Shown here: positions 54,162 to 61,718 of the stretch, piece by piece
Layout of the letters: each line of letters begins with the position of its first letter
Position numbering within the stretch: the stretch's first letter is position 1
Origin: Treponema sp.
GTDB lineage: Bacteria; Spirochaetota; Spirochaetia; Treponematales; Treponemataceae
Direction: 5' to 3'
DNA length: 64,000 nt
Assembly: GCA_016290995.1 (NCBI GenBank)
Contig: JAEEVR010000001.1
Span: 164,282 to 228,281 of the forward strand
The notes under the pieces: generated by a model
Database searches by the model: none
Told to the model about the DNA's origin: nothing
Seen by the model: the letters and a program-made list of their open reading frames with translations, nothing else
Position numbers and translations under genes: made by a program

Positions 54162-54186
54162 AAAAAAAGACCCGCGATTGCGGGTC
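54162..54186 (-). terminator. Terminator of tRNA-Phe
   Basis: GACCCGC-GATT-GCGGGTC (54169-54186) with T7 on the minus strand (54168-54162). Confidence 0.88.
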
Positions 54187-54189
54187 CTT

Positions 54190-54262
54190 TGCCACCGGTC
54201 AGAATCGAACTGACGACATACGGATTTTCAGTCCGGCGCTCTACCAACTGAGCTACAGCGGC
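54190..54262 (-). tRNA. tRNA-Phe(GAA)
   Basis: 73 nt; acceptor GCCGCTG/CGGTGGC with two G-U pairs, anticodon loop CTGAAAA with anticodon GAA, T arm GTCAGTTCGATTCTGAC, discriminator A. CCA is not encoded. Confidence 0.95.
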
Positions 54263-54273
54263 GTATTAGGGCT

Positions 54274-54302
54274 ATACTATCAGAATTAAAAAAAACTGTC
54301 AA
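54274..54302 (-). promoter_or_regulatory. tRNA-Phe promoter with upstream A-tract
   Basis: -35 TTGACA (54297-54302), 17-bp spacer, extended -10 TGA-TAGTAT (54274-54279). Upstream on the minus strand: GCGCAAAAAAAACGGC. Confidence 0.8.
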
Positions 54303-54331
54303 TAGCGCGGCGCCGTTTTTTTTGCGCTTTC

Positions 54332-54360
54332 TTGTTTTTTCTTGAAAGGCGCGCTATAAT
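54332..54360 (+). promoter_or_regulatory. Promoter of the outer-membrane-like protein, predicted leaderless
   Basis: -35 TTGTTT (54332-54337), 17-bp spacer, -10 TATAAT (54355-54360). The predicted start near 54367 is one base before ATG 54368. Confidence 0.7.
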
Positions 54361-54367
54361 TGAAAAT

Positions 54368-55267
54368 ATGAAGAAGATTTTTGTAATTCTTGCGTTCATC
54401 GCTTTTTCGGCCGGCGCTTTTGCCAGAGATTATTCGGCCGCGGACGTTAACAATTGCCTTAGCGATTTGTCAATTATAATGAATAAAACCCTCCCCAACG
54501 CGGCCAGCCAGCAAAACGTATATTCGCAGGCCTGGATTGGAAAGGTCTTTCCTTCCGCTCCGCCGCATTTTGCCGTTGGCCTTGAAGCGGGCGTGACAAA
54601 GCTTGACTTGTCTCCTTTGGGAACGGTCGCCGAAATCTTTAAGGTTGGAAGCCTTCCCAACACCTTCATTTATCCGACCATAACGGGCAATGTCAGGGTG
54701 GGCGGCTTTTTCCTGCCCTTTGACTTTGGTTTTTCTTGCATGTACATGAATTTTTCAAAGCTCAAGGCTGTGTCTGACGGTTTTGGAGTCAAATTCTTTG
54801 ACATCGGAGGCGACGTTCGCTACGCCTTGCTAAAGGGCGAGGGCGCCTTGCCGCAAATTTCCCTTGGACTTGGCTATTATTACTTGGGCGGAAAAATTTC
54901 CTTGGACAAGGACGGAGTCAGCGCCGGAATCGAATACGCCACCCACACGCTTTTTGGCCAGGTTCAAGTTTCAAAAACCTTCCTTTTCTTTACGCCGTTT
55001 ATCGGCTTTAGGGGAATTTTCTCAAAAAGCGACACAAAATGGAATTGGGCCGTCACCGACGAAAGAATCGCGTCGGCCGCTTCATATATCGGAACGGAAA
55101 ATTCCGGCAGCGGATCGGAAAAGGCCTCTTGGACGGATTACTTCATTCCGCAGATTTACGGCGGATTCGGCATAAAAGCAAGCTTCTTTGCCTTGAACCT
55201 TTCGGGCTCTTATGACTTTAAGCATTCAATTTGGAACGGAAATTTGAGCATGCGCTTCCAAATGTGA
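54368..55267 (+). CDS. Outer-membrane beta-barrel-like protein
   Basis: A 299-residue protein with a signal peptide (KKIFVILAFIAFSAGAFA). The mature part has repeated amphipathic Gly/aromatic-rich strands (HFAVGLEAGVTKLDL, FGFSCMYMNFSKL, LPQISLGLGYYYLGG, FIPQIYGGFGIKASFF, LNLSGSYDF) and a final strand NGNLSMRFQM. This fits a small barrel of the kind found in Treponema genomes. The last residue is Met rather than Phe/Tyr, so the beta-signal is imperfect. A function such as porin or structural protein is not determined. Confidence 0.7.
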   Translation: MKKIFVILAFIAFSAGAFARDYSAADVNNCLSDLSIIMNKTLPNAASQQNVYSQAWIGKVFPSAPPHFAVGLEAGVTKLDLSPLGTVAEIFKVGSLPNTFIYPTITGNVRVGGFFLPFDFGFSCMYMNFSKLKAVSDGFGVKFFDIGGDVRYALLKGEGALPQISLGLGYYYLGGKISLDKDGVSAGIEYATHTLFGQVQVSKTFLFFTPFIGFRGIFSKSDTKWNWAVTDERIASAASYIGTENSGSGSEKASWTDYFIPQIYGGFGIKASFFALNLSGSYDFKHSIWNGNLSMRFQM

Positions 55268-55272
55268 CATCC

Positions 55273-55301
55273 TTGAAACATATTGCGCTTTTCTATATAA
55301 T
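55273..55301 (+). promoter_or_regulatory. Promoter of the ankyrin gene, predicted leaderless
   Basis: -35 TTGAAA (55273-55278), 17-bp spacer, -10 TATAAT (55296-55301). Seven bases on is exactly the A of ATG 55308. Confidence 0.75.
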
Positions 55302-55307
55302 TGAAGA

Positions 55308-56204
55308 ATGAATTGGCTTATTGTTTACACTGGAAAAAATTCGTCAAAAAACGACGAATTAAAGCAGTTTTTTAAAAAGAATAAAATCAAGGCAAAGAGT
55401 TTCCTATACGAAAAAGACACGGAACTTTCTGTAAATACCCTTCCTTCAATGCTAAAAGGCGTCAGCCACTGCGTCATTCTTGACGGAAAGGCTCCCGCAA
55501 AGAACGCTTCTTTTGCTTGGGGCTATCTTTTGGGAGCGGGCGTTTTGGTTTACGCGCTAAAGGACGACTTTACCGCTTCCGCCAAAAAATGCGGCCAGCT
55601 AAAGGATTTTGACTCATTTGAAAAGCTTTTTGGCTATATAAGCAAAAACATCGCCTCCATCGCCCTTGAGGACAAAAAGAAGGCCGCTTGGGCAAAGCTC
55701 TTTGACACGGGCAATCCCTTTACCGGCGACGCGCTTTCGGTTCACGTAAAAAAAGACAACCGCGACGTTGTCCAGACTTACCTTGACGCCGGAATGAGCC
55801 TTAACGAGCGCGACGCGGAAGGCACTCCGATGCTTAACGTGGCTATCCGCGCCGAACAAATCGAAGAAGTAAAATGGATGCTTGAGCATGACATTGATCT
55901 TAACGCCGTTTCAAAGGACCGCGGCTATTCCGCCCTTATGGACTGCGTTTGGAAAAAGAATCTTGAGCTTGCCAAAATTTTGGTCGCAAAAAAAGCCAAC
56001 CTTGACTTTGTTTCCGCCGACAACCAATCGGCCTTGGCCCTTGCCGTAGGCGAAGGAAACGCCGACATGGTAAAGCTTTTGTCCGACGCCGGCGCCAACC
56101 CCGACAAGTTTGACGCTTTGGGAATGTCGCCTTGGACTTACGCAAAACTCTTTAAGCGCCAAGACTTGCTTTCTTTGATGGAAAAGAACCACCATGGACA
56201 ATAA
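55308..56204 (+). CDS. Ankyrin-repeat protein with an NDT/TIR-like N-terminal domain
   Basis: A 298-residue cytoplasmic protein. Residues 1-~110 look like a small Rossmann-type domain: WLIVYTGKNSS, then HCVILDGKAPAKNASFAWGYLLGAGVLVYAL. That is laid out like nucleoside 2-deoxyribosyltransferases, where GTAFELGYA carries the catalytic Glu; here the position is Ala/Trp. Residues ~145-290 hold four ankyrin repeats (DAEGTPMLNVAIRAEQIEEVKWMLEHDIDLN is one, shortened here as TPMLNVAIRA). The stop overlaps murG by 11 bp. Likely a protein-interaction or ligand-sensing module; function unknown. Confidence 0.65.
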   Translation: MNWLIVYTGKNSSKNDELKQFFKKNKIKAKSFLYEKDTELSVNTLPSMLKGVSHCVILDGKAPAKNASFAWGYLLGAGVLVYALKDDFTASAKKCGQLKDFDSFEKLFGYISKNIASIALEDKKKAAWAKLFDTGNPFTGDALSVHVKKDNRDVVQTYLDAGMSLNERDAEGTPMLNVAIRAEQIEEVKWMLEHDIDLNAVSKDRGYSALMDCVWKKNLELAKILVAKKANLDFVSADNQSALALAVGEGNADMVKLLSDAGANPDKFDALGMSPWTYAKLFKRQDLLSLMEKNHHGQ

Positions 56205-57372
56205 GACGCTTGTTGTCGCCTTTACCGGCGGCGGAACTGGCGGACACATTTATCCAGGCCTTGCAGTCGCCGACGCTTTTAGGCAAAAAGTCATTCAGTC
56301 AGGAATTCTCCAGGACGGAAAAAAACTCCGCGTGATTTGGATCGGCTCTCTTTCCAAGATGGACAAGAGCATCGTGACAAATTCTTTGGACAAGAACGGA
56401 AACAAGTCCGCGGACAAATTTTACGGAATCCCCAGCGGAAAGATGCGCCGCTATTTTTCTTTAAGGAACTTTATCGACGTATTTAAAATATTCTTTGGCT
56501 TTGTGGCGGCTTTCTTTATTTTGTTAAAGAACAGGCCGGCCTTTTTGTTTTCAAAGGGCGGCTTTGTTTCCGTTCCGCCTTGCATTGCGGCCAGACTTTT
56601 AAAGATAAAGCTTTACACGCACGAATGCGACTTTACTCCGGGCCTTGCCACAAGAATCAACTCCAAGTTCGCCAACAAGGTTTTGCTAAGCTACGAGGAG
56701 ACGCGCGACTTTTTTGCGGGCGGCTCCACTTCAAAATTTGTGGTGACTGGAAATCCCGTGCGCCCTGTGTTTTACGAAACAAATCCCGCCGCCGGCTTGG
56801 AATTTTTGGGCGTGACAAAAGAGCAAAAAAAGAAAAAGCCTATATTGCTTGTGACTGGCGGCTCCTTGGGCGCGGCTCAAATCAACGAACTTGTTTGGAA
56901 AAACCTTTCTTGGCTTTGCCAAAAATTCATCGTTGTCCACCAAACGGGCCAAAAGAACGCCGCGCTCTTGCCCCAAGACTTGTCGCAGGAAGAAAAAGAC
57001 AATTACCATCCTTACGCCTTTATTTACAAGGAAATGCCGGACGTTATTTCGGCGGCGGACCTTGTCCTTTCGCGAGCGGGAGCCAATTCGATTTGGGAAT
57101 GCGCTGTTTTGGAAAAGCCGATGGTCTTGATTCCTTTGGAGGGAGCGGGAACGCGCGGCGACCAAGTTGACAACGCCGAATACTTTGAGCGCCAGGGCGC
57201 GGCCGTCGTGATTAAAAAAAGCGGAATGACCGAGTCTTCTTTGCAAAGCGCCTTGTCGTCATTCTTGAGCGCCGCGCAAAGAAAAAATTACAAGCTTGCC
57301 TGCAATAAGCTTTGCGGAACGGAAAGGCCCGCGGAAAAAATCGCGCAAATATTGCTTGAGGGGATGCAATGA
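56194..57372 (+). CDS. murG: Lipid II synthase MurG
   Basis: A 392-residue UDP-GlcNAc transferase that converts lipid I to lipid II at the inner face of the membrane. GGGTGGHIYPG lies near residue 12, then SKGGFVSVPPCIAA, GNPVRP, VTGGSLGAAQIN and LSRAGANSIWECAVLEKP (in part), the UDP-sugar site. A membrane-contact hydrophobic patch (FKIFFGFVAAFFILL) is present. It overlaps the ankyrin gene by 11 bp and cvpA by 4 bp. Confidence 0.96.
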   Translation: MDNKTLVVAFTGGGTGGHIYPGLAVADAFRQKVIQSGILQDGKKLRVIWIGSLSKMDKSIVTNSLDKNGNKSADKFYGIPSGKMRRYFSLRNFIDVFKIFFGFVAAFFILLKNRPAFLFSKGGFVSVPPCIAARLLKIKLYTHECDFTPGLATRINSKFANKVLLSYEETRDFFAGGSTSKFVVTGNPVRPVFYETNPAAGLEFLGVTKEQKKKKPILLVTGGSLGAAQINELVWKNLSWLCQKFIVVHQTGQKNAALLPQDLSQEEKDNYHPYAFIYKEMPDVISAADLVLSRAGANSIWECAVLEKPMVLIPLEGAGTRGDQVDNAEYFERQGAAVVIKKSGMTESSLQSALSSFLSAAQRKNYKLACNKLCGTERPAEKIAQILLEGMQ

Positions 57373-57815
57373 ACGTTTTGGACTACATCCTGATCGCCAT
57401 TTTGTTGATATTCGTAATTCGCGGTTTTGTCCGCGGTTTGATAAACGAAATTTTTGGCTTTGGCTCTTTTATCATCCCCTTGCTTTTGGGAATTTTGTTC
57501 TATCAAAAAATGGGAGCGGTTTTCGCCCCGTCAATGAATTTAATTGTCGCGAATGTCTTGGGCTTTTTGGTTGTTTTTATTTGCGCCTTTGTCCTTATCA
57601 AGATAATCCAGCTTTTGGTCAAGACGATTTTTTCGGGTCCGATATTGAACAGCTTGGACAAAACCTTGGGCCTTCTTATGGGCTTTGCCGAAGGCGGCGC
57701 CTTGGTCTTTTTGATTTTGGTCGCCTTGGTCGAGATAAAGGGAAAGATAGACACCAGCGCCTTGCTTGAAGGCAGCGTGGTTTATGAATTGGTCGAAAGA
57801 GCGTTTCCTGCGTAA
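57369..57815 (+). CDS. CvpA family membrane protein
   Basis: A 148-residue inner-membrane protein with four hydrophobic segments and the family opening NVLDYILIAILLIFVIRGFVRG. CvpA relatives are linked to colicin V export and envelope stress, with no agreed mechanism. ATGA overlap with murG. The T. pallidum genome has a similar run of cvpA, murG and an AtoC/AtoS pair (recalled). Confidence 0.85.
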   Translation: MNVLDYILIAILLIFVIRGFVRGLINEIFGFGSFIIPLLLGILFYQKMGAVFAPSMNLIVANVLGFLVVFICAFVLIKIIQLLVKTIFSGPILNSLDKTLGLLMGFAEGGALVFLILVALVEIKGKIDTSALLEGSVVYELVERAFPA

Positions 57816-57836
57816 ACAAAAGGGGAGTGTAAAAAA

Positions 57837-59051
57837 GTGTTTGACAATTTGCTTTATCAAAGCGCCGCTAAACTCTTGGAAGACGACATCGTTCAGTCAA
57901 AGCTCCCCGGAGCCGTTTTGTTTTGCGGAAACGATTCTTGCGGAAAGCTGACCGCCGCGTTGGAGACGGCCCGCGTCCTTTCTTGCACGGCAAGCCCGCG
58001 CGGAAAATGGTCTTGCACATGTCCTTCTTGCTTAAAGCACAAGGCTTTGGTAAGCCCCAACCTTATGCTCTTGGGCCCGCGCGACTGCTCGCTTGAGATT
58101 CACGCGGCTTGCAGGGCTTTTGTCAATTCCGCATCGATGAACGACAGCCATGTCACCGCCACCCGCTATCTTTTTTTGCGCTCAGTCCGCAAATTGCAAA
58201 ACCGCTTTAACCAAGCCTTGTGGCAAGACAGCGACAAGCTTAGCAAAATCGCCGCCATCACAAGCGAGCTTGACGAGTACATGGAAGAGCTTGACATTGA
58301 GCATGAGCTTCCGGACATAAAGGACGTCGAAAAGGACGCGCAAAAAATCGTTGAGCTTTGCGAAAAGCTTGAAGGCGATTTTTTGTACGACTCGATTCCG
58401 ATTTTGCAAATAAGAAACCTTTCAACTTGGGCCCATATCGGAGCGGCTTCGGGAACAAAGGTCATAATCATAGAAAAAGCCGAGCGTATGCTGGAAGGCG
58501 TGCGAAACGCCTTGCTAAAAATCTTGGAGGAGCCGCCGGCCAACACATTGTTCATTCTTACGACTTCAAGAAAGAACGCGGTGATGCCCACGATTTTGTC
58601 CCGCTTGCGCCCCTATAATTTTTCTACAAGAACGCAGGAGCAGGAAAAAGAAATCATCGACCGCGTTTTCCATGACGGAGCGGTGGCTCTTGGCTCCGGA
58701 GGCTCTTTGATCCAGCATTACTTGGAAGGCTTTTTGCCAGTCCGCCCCGAAGCGATAGAAAAGCGCGCCTCTGACTTTTTTGACCAAATCTTTGAAGGAA
58801 AAATTCCTGACATAGCCGACTTGATAAAGAATTGCGGAAAGTTTGAGCCGCGCGTTTTGTTCAGGCTCTTTTTGACCTCGTTGGAAGCGAAAAGCCGCCA
58901 ATTCTTTTCCAGCGCCGCCGGAAGCCAAAAGGCTTTGGAAATTTCAAAGGCCTTGCGCGAGTCTTGGCTTAACGTTTCGACGTACAACCAAGGAATCCAA
59001 GCCGCTTTGGAAGAGTTGCTTTGCGCCTTGGCCAGGGAGCGCAAGCGGTGA
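57837..59051 (+). CDS. holB: DNA polymerase III delta-prime-like subunit
   Basis: A 404-residue clamp-loader subunit. A modified P-loop reads CGNDSCGKLT near residue 27. A cysteine cluster (SCTASPRGKWSCTCPSC) matches the zinc module of delta-prime. VIIEKAERMLEGVRNALLKILEEPP (in part) and SRLRPYNF are typical of HolB. Residues ~85-170 include a charged helical insert absent from E. coli. The altered P-loop agrees with delta-prime not hydrolysing ATP. GTG start with GGGAG upstream. Confidence 0.85.
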   Translation: MFDNLLYQSAAKLLEDDIVQSKLPGAVLFCGNDSCGKLTAALETARVLSCTASPRGKWSCTCPSCLKHKALVSPNLMLLGPRDCSLEIHAACRAFVNSASMNDSHVTATRYLFLRSVRKLQNRFNQALWQDSDKLSKIAAITSELDEYMEELDIEHELPDIKDVEKDAQKIVELCEKLEGDFLYDSIPILQIRNLSTWAHIGAASGTKVIIIEKAERMLEGVRNALLKILEEPPANTLFILTTSRKNAVMPTILSRLRPYNFSTRTQEQEKEIIDRVFHDGAVALGSGGSLIQHYLEGFLPVRPEAIEKRASDFFDQIFEGKIPDIADLIKNCGKFEPRVLFRLFLTSLEAKSRQFFSSAAGSQKALEISKALRESWLNVSTYNQGIQAALEELLCALARERKR

Positions 59052-60247
59052 AAAGTTTTAACAAGAGCGTCGCGCAAAAACTTTCAAAGCTTTCTGACTC
59101 TCAAATCCAAGAGCTTTTTTCCTCGATAAGTTCAGAGCGCGACACGCTTTCTTCGATAATCGAATCGCTTTCCTTGGGCCTTGTGATTTTGGACAAGGAC
59201 TACAAGCTGCTTTTGATAAACAAGGCGGCGGAACGTTGCCTGCCCTTGACGACTAGGCCTCTTCCAAAAAACGCTGCCAATTTCTGCGAGTTTGTCGCCG
59301 ACAAAAGCGTGGCGGACTTTCTAAAAACTTGCTTTGAAAAAAACAAGACCAACGCAAGCGAAGAGTTTTCGGTTCAGGCCAGCGATGGCAGGATCCGATT
59401 TATCCAGATAAGCCTTTCGTCCTTGGTAAAAGAAGAAAAGCTTGACGGCTGCATTATGTCCGTGCGCGACATGACAGAGCAAAGAAACCAAGAAATTCTT
59501 TTGCACAGAATGGAAAGCTTGGCCGGCCTTACAAACTTGGCCGCCAGCGTCGCGCACGAAATAAAAAATCCGCTTGGCGCGATTAGCATCCACATCCAGC
59601 TTTTGCAAAAGGCGATAAAAAAGGCGCGCGAGTCCGACGGCCTTTTGCCCGACCAAAAATTTTTGGAAAAATACATCGACGTTGTCAACGACGAAATAGC
59701 CAACCTTAATAAAATCGTGATGGACTTTTTGTTTGCGGTTAGGCCGATTAGCGCGACTTTTGAATTGCTTGAGCCCAATCCGCTTTTGCAAAAATTCGCC
59801 GAATTTTTTACGCCGGAGTTTGCAAGCAAGAACGTTGAGCTAAAGCTTGACCTTTGTTCCGACACAAGCAGGCTTTTGCTTGACCAAAAGCTTTTGCGCG
59901 AGGTGGTCGCCAATTTGGCGCAAAACGCGCTGGCCGCGATTCAAGACAAGTTTGGCGGAAAGAAAGGCGGAGTCTTTGAAATCCATTCCGCCGTAAAGGA
60001 CAACAAGTTTGTGATTTTGATAAAGGACAACGGCGTCGGAATGAGCCAAGAAATTTTGGCCCGCGTCTTTGAGCCTTACTACACCACAAAGGCCAGCGGA
60101 ACAGGTTTGGGCTTGACGATGGTTTACAAAATCGTAAAAGAATTTTCAGGCGACATACAAGTTGAGTCAAAGGAAGGCGAGGGAAGCGCCTTTATTATAA
60201 GCTTGCCTGTTCCGCAAACCGACAAGCGGCTTTTGGAGTCAAAATGA
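59048..60247 (+). CDS. NtrB/AtoS-type sensor histidine kinase
   Basis: A 399-residue soluble kinase. A coiled start leads to a PAS domain (~35-140, VILDKDYKLLLINKAAERCL). HisKA H-box SVAHEIKNPLGAI supplies the phospho-accepting His. HATPase_c follows with N-box NLAQNALAAIQ, G1 DNGVGMS and G2 GTGLGLTMVYKIV. No membrane span is present, so the signal is internal. GTG 59048 overlaps the holB stop (GTGA) with GGGAG upstream. The 4-bp overlap with the regulator gene makes them a cognate pair. Confidence 0.94.
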   Translation: MKSFNKSVAQKLSKLSDSQIQELFSSISSERDTLSSIIESLSLGLVILDKDYKLLLINKAAERCLPLTTRPLPKNAANFCEFVADKSVADFLKTCFEKNKTNASEEFSVQASDGRIRFIQISLSSLVKEEKLDGCIMSVRDMTEQRNQEILLHRMESLAGLTNLAASVAHEIKNPLGAISIHIQLLQKAIKKARESDGLLPDQKFLEKYIDVVNDEIANLNKIVMDFLFAVRPISATFELLEPNPLLQKFAEFFTPEFASKNVELKLDLCSDTSRLLLDQKLLREVVANLAQNALAAIQDKFGGKKGGVFEIHSAVKDNKFVILIKDNGVGMSQEILARVFEPYYTTKASGTGLGLTMVYKIVKEFSGDIQVESKEGEGSAFIISLPVPQTDKRLLESK

Positions 60248-61599
60248 AATTTACGATTCTTGTAATTGACGACGAAAAAAACATTCGCGAAGGCTTGGGC
60301 GCCGCCTTTGAGATGGAAGGCTACGAAGTCCGCTTGGCTTCAAACGGCCAGGAAGGCTTGGACCAAATCGCAAAGGGCGACATTGACTTGGTCGTCACAG
60401 ACCTCCGCATGGACGGAATAAGCGGCGAAGAAGTTTTGCGCCGAGTCACAACCCAAAATCCCGGCATACCCGTAATTGTTCTTACCGGCCACGGAAGCAT
60501 TGACGCCGCCGTTGACGCGATGAGAAACGGCGCCTACGACTTTTTGACAAAGCCTTTGAACCTTGACCAACTTTTGATGATCGCCAAGCGGGCCTTGCAA
60601 GGCCGCGAGCTTTCGCTCCAGCACAAGGAGCTAAAGGCGCAAGTTGACCAAACAAAGTCCCTTGAGGGGATGATCGGAAAAAGCGCCGCAATGCAAAAAA
60701 TCGCGGAGTTGATAAAAAAAGTCGCGCCCTCAAAGGCCAGCGTCTTGATTACCGGCGAAAGCGGCGTTGGAAAAGAAGTCGTCGCCGACGCGATCCACGC
60801 CTTGTCTGGCCGCAAGGACCACGAGTGCGTGAAAGTTCACTGCGCCGCGCTTAGCGAGACCCTTTTGGAGTCCGAGCTTTTTGGCCACGAAAAGGGCGCT
60901 TACACCGGCGCGGACCAAATGGCAAAAGGCCGCTTTGAGCTTGCCCACAATTCCACGATATTCCTTGACGAGATCGGCGAGATAGACCAAGCGACGCAAG
61001 TAAAGCTTTTGCGCGTCCTGCAGGAAAAAAAGTTTGAGCGCGTGGGCGGAAGCCAAACGATAGAAGTGGACGTTCGCGTCGTGGCCGCCACAAACAAAAA
61101 TTTGGAGGAGCTGGTCAAGCAAGGAAAGTTCCGCGAAGACCTCTTTTACCGCCTTAACGTCGTCCGCATAGAGGTTCCTCCGCTAAGGGAGCGAAAGGAC
61201 GACATTCCGCTTTTGATCGCCCACTTCCTAAAAGAGTTTGAGGCCGAGGCCAAGGATTTGGGAAAGACCATAACGGGCGTGGACAGCCGCGCCCGCAGCG
61301 CCCTTTACAAGTACGATTGGCCCGGAAACATTCGCGAGCTTAGGAACTGCATGGAAAGCGCCGTCGTAATGTGTTCGGGCGGCGAGATAACGCTTGACGA
61401 TCTTCCTCCTACAATCAGCAAGGCCACGGCCGCCGAGAACATCACGATTCCTGCGGGCTCCACGCTTGAGGAAGCCGAAAAAATCGTAATCGAGCAAACC
61501 TTGGCCGCCAACAAGGGCAACAAGAGCAAGACCGCCGAGCTTTTGGGCATCGGCCGCAAGACCCTGCAGCGCAAGCTTGGCGAGCCGGAGGAAGACTAG
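60244..61599 (+). CDS. Sigma-54-dependent response regulator (NtrC/AtoC type)
   Basis: A 451-residue regulator. The receiver domain has its phospho-acceptor Asp in LVVTDLRMDG. A sigma-54 AAA+ domain has Walker A GESGVGKE, the sigma-54 contact loop GAYTGA, Walker B IFLDEIGEI and arginine finger FREDLFYRLNV. A Fis-type HTH lies at the end (NKSKTAELLGIGRKTLQRKL). It activates RpoN promoters after phosphorylation by the adjacent kinase. No RpoN (-24/-12) site was recognised in this window. Confidence 0.96.
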   Translation: MKFTILVIDDEKNIREGLGAAFEMEGYEVRLASNGQEGLDQIAKGDIDLVVTDLRMDGISGEEVLRRVTTQNPGIPVIVLTGHGSIDAAVDAMRNGAYDFLTKPLNLDQLLMIAKRALQGRELSLQHKELKAQVDQTKSLEGMIGKSAAMQKIAELIKKVAPSKASVLITGESGVGKEVVADAIHALSGRKDHECVKVHCAALSETLLESELFGHEKGAYTGADQMAKGRFELAHNSTIFLDEIGEIDQATQVKLLRVLQEKKFERVGGSQTIEVDVRVVAATNKNLEELVKQGKFREDLFYRLNVVRIEVPPLRERKDDIPLLIAHFLKEFEAEAKDLGKTITGVDSRARSALYKYDWPGNIRELRNCMESAVVMCSGGEITLDDLPPTISKATAAENITIPAGSTLEEAEKIVIEQTLAANKGNKSKTAELLGIGRKTLQRKLGEPEED

Positions 61600-61600
61600 T

Positions 61601-61668
61601 CCGCTCGTGTCGTCGAACGGTTGACCTTAATCGTTTGTTCGAGCGGTTTCACCGCGTCCTACGGACGC
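61601..61668 (+). repeat. Dispersed double-hairpin repeat, copy B
   Basis: Second copy of the element at 16149-16217. Both hairpin stems survive (GCGGT-TTC-ACCGC and GCGTCC-TAC-GGACGC) while loop bases differ. It begins one base after the regulator stop codon and ends 14 bases before the next promoter. Confidence 0.75.
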
Positions 61669-61682
61669 TTCCTGGGATTTTG

Positions 61683-61711
61683 TTGACCAATGAGCCTTCT
61701 TCTATTATAAT
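61683..61711 (+). promoter_or_regulatory. TRAP-operon promoter, predicted leaderless
   Basis: -35 TTGACC (61683-61688), 17-bp spacer, -10 TATAAT (61706-61711). The predicted start near 61718 is one base before ATG 61719. No Shine-Dalgarno site. Confidence 0.75.
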
Positions 61712-61718
61712 CAATCTT

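Noticed and set aside
60244..61718. Sigma-54 promoter as target of the NtrC-type regulator
   Set aside because: No convincing TGGCAC-N5-TTGC match in intergenic spaces of the window; the next gene has a clear sigma-70 promoter.
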